The notes beneath the pieces are model-generated. The model was not told the origin of the DNA, did no database searches, and was given only the letters and a program-made list of their open reading frames with translations. DNA of 6,421 nucleotides, from assembly GCA_047605425.1 (NCBI GenBank), contig JASGFT010000244.1:1-6421 (forward strand). Direction: 5' to 3'. The DNA comes from JAKPAM01 sp047605425 (GTDB lineage: Bacteria > Pseudomonadota > Gammaproteobacteria > Burkholderiales > Burkholderiaceae_E). The first letter of the stretch is position 1. The number at the start of each line of letters is the position of its first letter. Position numbers and translations under genes: made by a program. Positions 1 to 5,984 of this stretch are shown in pieces.

Positions 1-2136
1 GATCCGCGTGCCGGCCGCGCCGGGCCGGCCCGCGAACTGCACCCACGGCACCAGCCGGCTCGGAAACACGCGTTCGTCCCGCGGTCGCACCGTCGACAGC
101 CGGGCGAACGGTTCAGGCAGGTTCAGCGCCTCGCGATACCAGCGTTCGCCGACGATCGTCGGCACATCGGGATGGTCCGCCCACTGCTGGTAGCGATCCT
201 CGAGCGCCGACCAGACGACTGCCCGGCAGACCAGCGCATCAACCTCGGGGCTGCGATCCATCACCGCGACCAGCCTCGAGCGATACTCGACGACGGCCAA
301 ACGCAGGCGTCGATGCGCGGCGCGCCACGTGTCGGCGCCGTTGGACCATCGACGAAACATCGTTGCCGCCCTGACGCGGCTCGCGAGCCGAAGCTCCGCC
401 AGCGCACTGTCCAGCGACGGCAGCGATTCAACGCCCTCGCCTCGTTGCCGAAGAATCCTCGCGACGACGACGTGCAGGCGCACGAGCGTCGATGCACAAC
501 CGCAAAGCAGCGCGTGCTCTGCACAGTAAGCATCGCGATCAGCGTCGATCGACATCGAACGGAGCCGCCAGCCCACCGACCTGCGAAACGGATTGCGCCG
601 TTGCCCGCGCGCGTCCTTGGCGCCGATACGGATCGCCATGCGCTCCAGGTCCTCGGTGCCACTCGTCGCGCGGGCGTCGTCGATGGACGCGGCGGGCAGG
701 TGCCGACTCTCGGCAACGACGGCACGAGGCACGCAAGGCCTGGCCCAAAGCCGCAGATCGCGGACGGCGATCGGCCAGTCGACGATCGAGCTGACGTTCA
801 GATCCGTCCATCGGACCTGCTGGCCGATCGACAACGCATGCTCATTGATCCGCTGGCTATACCACCCTCCTCTATGACGATGCGCGGACACGTACAGCGG
901 CAGCGGCATGATGCGCGCCGCCTCGCGGATCGCGACGAACAGGTGGGTGATCAGCCAACGCGCGCGCGTCGGCAGCGCATGCAGGTTGTGATGGCCGAAG
1001 AAGATCAACTGCGTCGCCGGTCCGCCCGTCAACGCCGGTGAGAGCCGTTCCGATGCCCGCTCGACCATGCGCGAGGCGACCATCTGCTGGAAGCGCGTGA
1101 TGCCACCGACGAGGCCTGCCCTTCGCGGCCGCCAGCGGTAGTTCGAGGTATCGAACACGAGTGCCAGCGTCCGCGGCGATGGCGCGCTCTCGCCGCGCCC
1201 GCGCTCGCCGGCGGCAGGCAGTTCCACCAGTTGCAGCAGGAACGACCGGTGCGGATCACGAGGATCGGTGTAGCGGGCGGCCCAGCGCCGACCGCTCGCC
1301 GAAGACGACTCGTACCATTGCAGGTTCACGCCCTGTACCGTCCACGCCTGCCAACCCGCGCCCGGAGACGCCATGGACAGTGACGCGGCATCCGGAACGT
1401 GCGGCGAACCGGTCGAGCTCAGCCACGACGCGCAATAAGCGAGGAAGCGATTGCGGTCGACACACCCGGCCGGATGCCGCGCCGCGGCATCGGCGCAGCG
1501 ACACGTCCACTCCCACGACTGCGCGTTGAACGCCGCTCGCAGCGCCTTGCGCAGTGCACCAGGCTTCTCCAGCCACCCGACCGGATCCTTGACCCCGAAG
1601 TTGCCATAGAGCAGTCCATCGTGATTGCCTGGCAACAGAACGAGCGGCAAATGCGCGAACCGGCCGCTTGGGCCGAACAGCGTCGACACCACGCGATCGA
1701 ACCGCTGGAGTTCGGCTTCGCAAGACGTATTGAGCGCATCGCCCATGAAGAACACCGCATCGAACGCGTGCGACCCGAGGTGTTCTTCGAGCAGACGCTG
1801 CATCAGCCGATCGCCGAACAGACCTTGCAGCGCGGGGCGTGTCGACGGTTCGCTCCACGGATCGAGGAAGTTGCTGGTCGAATCCGGGTTGCCGGCGAAG
1901 TGGTGGATCTGCGAATCGCCGATCAGCAGGACTCGCGAGCTGACCGGGTGATAACCCAGCGCTTCGGGCGTCATCGTCAGAAAATCGCCATGCTCGGCGG
2001 GTTGCTTCCACGCGCTGGGAACGCCATCGAGCACGCGCCGCAGCCAATGCAGCGGCGCCACCCGCATCGATCTGGACGCGCGCTCGGGCACCAGGTGCAC
2101 CAGCGCTTGGATCAACTTCAGAAGCAGCCGGATCAC
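1..2136 (-). CDS. Large calcineurin-like metallophosphoesterase (3' end beyond window)
   Basis: This frame stays open for 712 codons from a GTG at 2136-2134 to the left edge with no stop, so the C-terminus is missing. Calcineurin-like metal-site motifs appear in order: LLIGDSQIHH (D74, a D-x-Q form of motif I), FFMGDALN (G132-D133), LLPGNHDG (G170-N-H-D173), FFGHHNLH (H382/H383) and YVSAHRHRGG (H419/H421). This family hydrolyses phosphomono- or phosphodiesters with a two-metal centre; the substrate here cannot be told. Residues 174-380 form an unusually long insert with cysteines at 212, 214, 225 and 235. Residues 426-712 match no domain I recognise. I see no convincing signal peptide or membrane helix, so it is probably cytoplasmic. 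The GTG overlaps the kinase stop (GTGA), suggesting translational coupling and one operon. An ATG at codon 24 (2067) is an alternative start. The phosphoesterase call is firm; its biological role is unknown. Confidence 0.82.
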   Translation of the reverse strand, partial: MIRLLLKLIQALVHLVPERASRSMRVAPLHWLRRVLDGVPSAWKQPAEHGDFLTMTPEALGYHPVSSRVLLIGDSQIHHFAGNPDSTSNFLDPWSEPSTRPALQGLFGDRLMQRLLEEHLGSHAFDAVFFMGDALNTSCEAELQRFDRVVSTLFGPSGRFAHLPLVLLPGNHDGLLYGNFGVKDPVGWLEKPGALRKALRAAFNAQSWEWTCRCADAAARHPAGCVDRNRFLAYCASWLSSTGSPHVPDAASLSMASPGAGWQAWTVQGVNLQWYESSSASGRRWAARYTDPRDPHRSFLLQLVELPAAGERGRGESAPSPRTLALVFDTSNYRWRPRRAGLVGGITRFQQMVASRMVERASERLSPALTGGPATQLIFFGHHNLHALPTRARWLITHLFVAIREAARIMPLPLYVSAHRHRGGWYSQRINEHALSIGQQVRWTDLNVSSIVDWPIAVRDLRLWARPCVPRAVVAESRHLPAASIDDARATSGTEDLERMAIRIGAKDARGQRRNPFRRSVGWRLRSMSIDADRDAYCAEHALLCGCASTLVRLHVVVARILRQRGEGVESLPSLDSALAELRLASRVRAATMFRRWSNGADTWRAAHRRLRLAVVEYRSRLVAVMDRSPEVDALVCRAVVWSALEDRYQQWADHPDVPTIVGERWYREALNLPEPFARLSTVRPRDERVFPSRLVPWVQFAGRPGAAGTRI

Positions 2137-4061
2137 GGCATGGCCCGATCGGGCAGGTCGAGCACGACGCGGGTACCGTGACCGGTATCGTGGAAATCGA
2201 GTTCGGCCCCCAGCGCCGCCGCCCGCCGCCGCATGTTGCCGATACCGCGCCCTCCCCCGGGGAGCGCCGACTTGCCGAGATCGATGCCTTGGCCATCGTC
2301 CTCCACCTCGATGCGCACGCGCCCGTCCTTCGACATCAGGCCCAGCCGGATCTGCGAAGCGCGGGCATGCTTGATCGCGTTGCTGATCGCCTCCTGAACG
2401 ATCCTCAACAGATCGAGCGTGCGCGACGAGTCGAGCGCCGGCACCCGGCCGACGTCCTCGACATCCCAGATCAGCCGCACGCCGGCGGCTTCGAGGGCCG
2501 GCGCCAGGCGCTGGCGAAGCGTGCCCAGTACCGTCGCGACGTAGCCCGACGACGGCTCGAACGAATAGATCGCCAGGCGCAGATCGTCCAGGCATTCCTG
2601 CAGGATCGATTCGATCCGCGTCGCGCCTTCGGCGCGCGTCTGGTACAGAGCGGCGGTCAACTGCGAGCCCAGGCCATCATGCAGATCGCGCATGATCCGT
2701 CCGCGCTCGCGCGCCTGCACCCGCTCGGCTTCGAGCCTGACCAGTTCGGTGTGCTGGAGCGTCAACTGATCCTGCTGCTGGCGCAAGCGCTGCTCGAGCG
2801 ATGCGTTCAGGCCGTGATAGTCGCGCATCAGCGCGCCGTACCGCGACACCAGCACGTGGACGACCATCATGAAGAACACGACGCCCGCGAAATGGCTGAC
2901 ATAAGGATCGCCGAAACGGGCTCTGCTGCGCAGCGTGAAATTGTCGTAGATGTTGAATACGACGACCGCCACGAAGAAGACGAGAAAGCCGACGTGCGAC
3001 GGCTTGGGATCGCGCAGCACGAAATGCAGCAGGCCGATGATCGTCACGACGATCACGGGCACGCTCAGCACGATCCACGCCGCCAGCATCTCGGCACGAG
3101 GCAGCGAGGTCATCAGCAGAACGGGCCCCAGCATCATGTGCAACGGAATGATCCACGTCAGCGCCGCCGCCAGGCGAGGATGAATGCGCTGAACGAAGTG
3201 CCGGGTCAGGAACCACCCCAGCAGGCCGATGACCCAGCCGTTGCCGCAGGTCGCGAAGAACGTCCACAGATGAGCCAGCACCGGATTCTCGGGCGGCAGA
3301 TCGAGGAACACGAGATTCAGGTTTCGAACACCCCAGATCAATCCTGCCGTCGCCAGCGACAGATAACCGGTCAGACCGTCGCGGATCTGCCACCACAGCA
3401 GCAGGATGAACAGCGAGGTCGCGACGATCACCGCCGACGTGACATACACCGCCCCGACGCTCCAGAAGCGCAAGCGGTTCACCGATGCCTGGATTCGTTC
3501 GTACGATCCGGCCACCACGCGACCGAGGCCGCCCCGCTCCCCCGAAGCCGCGCGCACACGAAGCAGGACGAATGCCCCTTCGGATGACAACAGCGATCGC
3601 GGAATCGCGAAGGCGTACGGTTCGGCCCCCGTGCGTCCGGTCGGCGCCCGCACGCGCCCGCCTTCCCACAGCAGTCGTCCGGCCGCATAGGCCTGGGCGC
3701 TCGAACGCACGCGTTCGATGAGCACCCAGACCGGTTCGTCCGGAGATCCGCCGTCATCGATCGGCACGCGATACCAGACTTCATCGCCGGCCTCCGGGCG
3801 CAGGTACCCCCACACGTCCGGCAGAACGACCTCGATCGCCGCCGACCAATCGGTCGGCGGCGCGACCACCGGCCGTTCGACGGAAGCCGGATCACGGGAG
3901 GACGGCAGGAACCAGGCCCGCTCGGCAGCGATCGCCGGACCGCCGCGCGCATCGAGCGGGACGAGACCATCGAACGCGAGGAAGGCCGCTGCCAGCACCA
4001 ACACCCAACCGGACAGGACGACGCCCCAGTGACCCGCCAGCGGTACGATTCCTCGCGTCAC
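2133..4061 (-). CDS. 7TMR-DISM-type sensor histidine kinase (HisKA_3)
   Basis: A 642-residue membrane sensor kinase. An N-terminal hydrophobic helix (about 13-30) is followed by a roughly 160-residue extracytoplasmic domain (about 35-195) whose WYRVP and later AQAYAAGRLLWEGG stretches resemble the jelly-roll sensor domains of 7TMR-DISM receptors. Seven hydrophobic segments follow at about 203-224, 234-254, 264-286, 298-318, 325-349, 357-372 and 389-406. A coiled coil (about 418-455) leads to the HisKA_3 H-box MRDLHDGLGSQL with phospho-acceptor H461. The ATPase domain shows the N-box (EAISNAIKHA, N561), G1 (EDDGQGI, D588/D589) and G2 (GGGRGIGNM, 602-610). It should autophosphorylate and pass the phosphate to the regulator encoded just upstream. 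The start is GTG, 13 bp after the regulator stop, with no clear Shine-Dalgarno, so translation is probably coupled. The ligand is unknown; related sensor domains are thought to bind carbohydrates or other small molecules. Confidence 0.93.
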   Translation of the reverse strand: MTRGIVPLAGHWGVVLSGWVLVLAAAFLAFDGLVPLDARGGPAIAAERAWFLPSSRDPASVERPVVAPPTDWSAAIEVVLPDVWGYLRPEAGDEVWYRVPIDDGGSPDEPVWVLIERVRSSAQAYAAGRLLWEGGRVRAPTGRTGAEPYAFAIPRSLLSSEGAFVLLRVRAASGERGGLGRVVAGSYERIQASVNRLRFWSVGAVYVTSAVIVATSLFILLLWWQIRDGLTGYLSLATAGLIWGVRNLNLVFLDLPPENPVLAHLWTFFATCGNGWVIGLLGWFLTRHFVQRIHPRLAAALTWIIPLHMMLGPVLLMTSLPRAEMLAAWIVLSVPVIVVTIIGLLHFVLRDPKPSHVGFLVFFVAVVVFNIYDNFTLRSRARFGDPYVSHFAGVVFFMMVVHVLVSRYGALMRDYHGLNASLEQRLRQQQDQLTLQHTELVRLEAERVQARERGRIMRDLHDGLGSQLTAALYQTRAEGATRIESILQECLDDLRLAIYSFEPSSGYVATVLGTLRQRLAPALEAAGVRLIWDVEDVGRVPALDSSRTLDLLRIVQEAISNAIKHARASQIRLGLMSKDGRVRIEVEDDGQGIDLGKSALPGGGRGIGNMRRRAAALGAELDFHDTGHGTRVVLDLPDRAMP

Positions 4062-4074
4062 GACGGGGCGCCGT

Positions 4075-4752
4075 TCACAGATAGCCGCGCCGGTGGGCTT
4101 CGGATATCGCCTGCACGCGGCGTCCGACGTGAAGCTTGGCGTAGATGTTGCGGATGTGCGCGCGCACCGTATGCACCGAGACCGTCATGCGCGCTCCGAT
4201 TTCCTCGGCGATGAACCCCTGCGCGACCATCCGCAGCACTTCGATCTCCCGAGGCGTCAGGCGATCGGAAGGATGTTGCGCGGAGACCGCCGGCGGCCCG
4301 ACCAATGCGCTCTGATCGTCGGCCGGCGGGGTCGGACGAACGCGCGTCAGCAGATGCCTGGCGATGGCCGGCGAGATCGGCGACTCGCCGGCGGCGGCCT
4401 GCTGGAGCGCGACGACCAGTTCGTGGTCCTTGACCCCCTTGAGCAGATAACCGCTGGCTCCCGCTTCGATGGCACCGATGACGCGGTCTTCTTCACCGAA
4501 CACCGTGAAGACGAGGATCGCCATGTTCGGCTCGGCCTTGCGGGCGAGCGCGATCAGTTCGCGGCCATCGCCATCGGGTAGTTGCAGATCGACGACGAGA
4601 ATGTCCGGGGATGCACTGCGCAGCAGATCGAGCCCCTGCGCGACGGTCGCGGCATACCCGCTGATGATGAACCCATCGACGGATCCGAGCACCTTGAGCA
4701 TTTCGAAGGCGAACCGGAAGTCATCCTCGACGATGACGATGCTGATCGGCAT
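4075..4752 (-). CDS. NarL/FixJ-family response regulator (REC + LuxR HTH)
   Basis: A 225-residue two-component regulator that should bind DNA when phosphorylated by the downstream kinase. Counting from the ATG at 4752, the receiver domain opens with ISIVIVEDD (acidic E9/D10/D11), has the phospho-acceptor D55 in ILVVDLQLPDGDG, T83 in LVFTVFGE and K105 in GYLLKG. A proline- and alanine-rich linker (about 136-164) leads to a LuxR-type helix-turn-helix that begins LTPREIEVL (165-173) and carries the recognition helix in VSVHTVRAHIRNIYAKL (about 191-207). I chose the ATG because receiver domains normally begin a few residues before the first beta strand. The same frame extends to a TTG at 4791, adding 13 residues that look non-homologous. 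It is the first gene of the regulator-kinase-phosphoesterase set and may control that operon. Target genes cannot be deduced. Confidence 0.93.
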   Translation of the reverse strand: MPISIVIVEDDFRFAFEMLKVLGSVDGFIISGYAATVAQGLDLLRSASPDILVVDLQLPDGDGRELIALARKAEPNMAILVFTVFGEEDRVIGAIEAGASGYLLKGVKDHELVVALQQAAAGESPISPAIARHLLTRVRPTPPADDQSALVGPPAVSAQHPSDRLTPREIEVLRMVAQGFIAEEIGARMTVSVHTVRAHIRNIYAKLHVGRRVQAISEAHRRGYL

Positions 4753-4862
4753 GAAGACGTTGTCCGATGGCCTTGGCCGTGAGTGCTCCAAATGCGACTG
4801 TGCCCCATTGAAGCGATCATGCCATCGTCAATTCTTGGGATTCCGGTCGCTGGCAGGCCGCG

Positions 4863-5336
4863 CTACGAACGAAACAACCTGTTGTACTCGAACAGCCGAA
4901 CCACCGTGGCCTTGATCCGGCCTGACGCCGGATGCCGCGGATTGATGAGCGCCGCGCACTCCTCGGGTACGATCACCGACGGCACCAGCAAAATCGGCGA
5001 CCGCAGGGAAGCCAGCCAGGCGGAACCAACGTTGACGCTGGCACGACCCGCGGGAATCGCCGACCAGGTCGGCGGCAGCGAGTCGGGGTTGATCACCTCA
5101 TGCAAGGCCCAGACCTCATCCGGTACGTCGATCTCGACCACGAAGCGGTTGAGTGGGAGGCCGCTGTCGTCGATGTGCGCGGCCGTTTCCAGCACCGCAA
5201 TGGCGCGGGTGGGCGCGCAATAAACGACCGCCTGCTTGTCGTCATTCCAGCGCCCCGGCGAGTCGGCGGCCCCCGCACCGCTGAGATCGGCGGCCGGATA
5301 CCTGCGCGTCTCGGCCGCGATGCGCCAGAGCTTCAC
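4863..5336 (-). CDS. RES-domain toxin of a RES/Xre toxin-antitoxin system
   Basis: A 157-residue protein that is almost entirely one RES domain. The residues naming the family are visible: R29 in SPGRWN, E50 in AIAVLE and S120 in LLVPSVIVPEE, together with Y39 in VVYCAP and N132 in LINPRHP. Characterised RES toxins fold like ADP-ribosyltransferases: MbcT of Mycobacterium tuberculosis and Res of Pseudomonas putida deplete NAD+, while ParT of Sphingobium modifies PRPP synthetase. NAD+ depletion is the likeliest activity, by family inference. The start is GTG at 5336, four bases inside the end of the antitoxin gene (GTGA), the usual antitoxin-first coupled layout. All expected catalytic positions are present and the length is normal, so the toxin looks intact. 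A longer reading of the same frame, up to 5873, only shadows the antitoxin and was not used. Confidence 0.93.
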   Translation of the reverse strand: MKLWRIAAETRRYPAADLSGAGAADSPGRWNDDKQAVVYCAPTRAIAVLETAAHIDDSGLPLNRFVVEIDVPDEVWALHEVINPDSLPPTWSAIPAGRASVNVGSAWLASLRSPILLVPSVIVPEECAALINPRHPASGRIKATVVRLFEYNRLFRS

Positions 5337-5860
5337 AGATAAGCGCCGCTTCTGATCGCGCCCAACAGCCGGGCGACGATGTCCACCCCGGTCGGCGTGT
5401 CCAGATAGTCGGCGGGCTTGCGTCCTCCCAATGCGGGCTGCGGGCGCTCGATCCACTGCCCCAGCCACTTGACGGTATCGAACCCCTGGGCCTCGGCGGC
5501 GGTGCTGTCCTGGACGATGTCCTGGGCAATGCCCAGCAGCTTGATCATGCCAAGCGCAGCCAGGCCGGCACGGCCATCGACAACCGCGCCCGGCACGGAC
5601 TTGCGCGCCGCGGTAGCCGGAGGAATGCGCAACATCGCGAACACCCGCGATGACGGCAACTCCATCCGCTTGGACAGGTCCGTGATGAAGGTACCCGCAA
5701 TGCCCTGGCGTTCGATTTCCACCATCTGCATCGGCGTCGCCTCTCGGACTTGCTGGAGATAGGCGTCCACGCCCTGGCTGGACTGGTAGACCGGGGCCGG
5801 CGTGTCTTCGGTGGCGAGCCGCAGGTGAGCCTCCGGGTACTTGCTCGTGACGGACGTCAT
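5333..5860 (-). CDS. Xre/MbcA/ParS-type antitoxin (DUF2384 toxin-binding domain)
   Basis: A 175-residue antitoxin for the RES toxin encoded directly downstream. The C-terminal part (about 127-175) carries the MbcA/ParS/Xre toxin-binding signature: FDTVKWLGQWIERPQPALGG, then a PADYLDTPTG turn and a final IVARLLGAIRSGAYL helix and tail. In solved complexes of the family this domain covers the toxin active site. The middle (about 45-110) holds a helical region, with ITDLSKRMELPSSRVFAML resembling the Xre-like helix-turn-helix, so the protein probably also represses its own promoter. I took the ATG at 5860 as start. The frame extends to an ATG at 5917, but those 19 codons are AT-rich, contain the whole inverted repeat, and the first ATG lies inside the likely -10 box. 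Neither start has a well-spaced Shine-Dalgarno, so the exact N-terminus is uncertain. Confidence 0.88.
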   Translation of the reverse strand: MTSVTSKYPEAHLRLATEDTPAPVYQSSQGVDAYLQQVREATPMQMVEIERQGIAGTFITDLSKRMELPSSRVFAMLRIPPATAARKSVPGAVVDGRAGLAALGMIKLLGIAQDIVQDSTAAEAQGFDTVKWLGQWIERPQPALGGRKPADYLDTPTGVDIVARLLGAIRSGAYL

Positions 5861-5879
5861 GGAGATCTGCCATTTTTCA

Positions 5880-5909
5880 TCAATTGAGAGATATTTTAGT
5901 CTCAATTGA
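5880..5909. promoter_or_regulatory. Inverted-repeat candidate operator of the toxin-antitoxin module
   Basis: Perfect 10-bp arms TCAATTGAGA (5880-5889) and TCTCAATTGA (5900-5909) flank a 10-bp AT-rich centre. Each arm contains the 8-bp palindrome TCAATTGA, and the two palindromes are 22 bp apart centre to centre, about two helical turns. The repeat begins a few bases downstream of the likely -10 box and covers the expected transcription start, where a bound antitoxin would block transcription. Autorepression is typical of Xre-type antitoxins; binding here is inferred. In RNA the same arms could also form a leader hairpin. Confidence 0.62.
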
Positions 5910-5912
5910 AAA

Positions 5913-5921
5913 ATCATACCA
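5913..5921 (-). promoter_or_regulatory. Extended -10 box of the antitoxin-toxin promoter
   Basis: On the minus strand this reads TGGTATGAT, an extended -10 element (TG-n-TATGAT, one mismatch from TATAAT). No good -35 hexamer sits at 16-18 bp upstream, which extended -10 promoters tolerate. Transcription would start near 5906, inside the inverted repeat, giving a leader of about 45 nt before the ATG at 5860. It is one of the few AT-rich promoter-like sequences in the window. Confidence 0.5.
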
Positions 5922-5932
5922 GTGCAGTCGAT

Positions 5933-5940
5933 ACCTCCTC
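5933..5940 (-). other. Strong Shine-Dalgarno-like sequence without a well-spaced start
   Basis: The minus strand reads GAGGAGGT, nearly a perfect complement to the 16S rRNA 3' end. The nearest in-frame start is the ATG at 5917, 16 bases further on, which is beyond the usual 5-10 base spacing. It lies upstream of the likely transcription start of the toxin-antitoxin operon, so it would act only on read-through transcripts from gltD. It may be a chance match. Confidence 0.25.
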
Positions 5941-5951
5941 GAGCAAGGCGA

Positions 5952-5974
5952 TCCGTCGCGATCGTCGCGACGGA
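5952..5974 (-). terminator. GC-rich hairpin downstream of gltD, terminator-like but without U-tract
   Basis: Perfect 10-bp arms TCCGTCGCGA (5952-5961) and TCGCGACGGA (5965-5974) enclose a 3-nt loop. The hairpin begins 10 bases after the gltD stop and points away from it. The bases that follow on the minus strand (CGCCTTGCTC) contain no run of T, so it is not a classical intrinsic terminator. It may still stabilise the 3' end of the gltD mRNA or assist termination. Confidence 0.45.
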
Positions 5975-5984
5975 CCAGCGACGC

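Noticed and set aside
172..1041. Plus-strand open frame of 289 codons, with similar ones at 1399-2181
   Set aside because: Both lie opposite the phosphoesterase frame, have shadow-like composition and show no motif.
1256..2296. Minus-strand open frame of 346 codons
   Set aside because: It overlaps the real phosphoesterase and kinase frames in another phase, is dominated by R, A, S and G, and lacks the metal-site motifs found in the chosen frame.
2178..3587. Plus-strand open frame of 469 codons opposite the sensor kinase
   Set aside because: It is fully antisense to a kinase with clear motifs, is rich in R, Q, H and D as expected of a complementary high-GC frame, and shows no recognisable domain.
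2677..3669. Minus-strand open frame of 330 codons within the kinase
   Set aside because: Out of phase with the kinase and without the membrane segments or motifs; a GC-driven shadow.
4803..4831. Possible promoter for the response-regulator operon (TTGACG at 4826-4831 on the minus strand)
   Set aside because: The -35-like hexamer is reasonable, but only CAATGG/ATGGGG is found at suitable spacing, too weak to call. The operon may instead read through from the toxin gene.
4753..4862. Terminator after the toxin gene
   Set aside because: Only a weak TGCCA/TGGCA pairing over a long loop is visible, with no U-tract.
5337..5873. N-terminal extension of the toxin frame up to 5873
   Set aside because: This part is the antitoxin gene read in another phase; the RES domain begins at the GTG at 5336.
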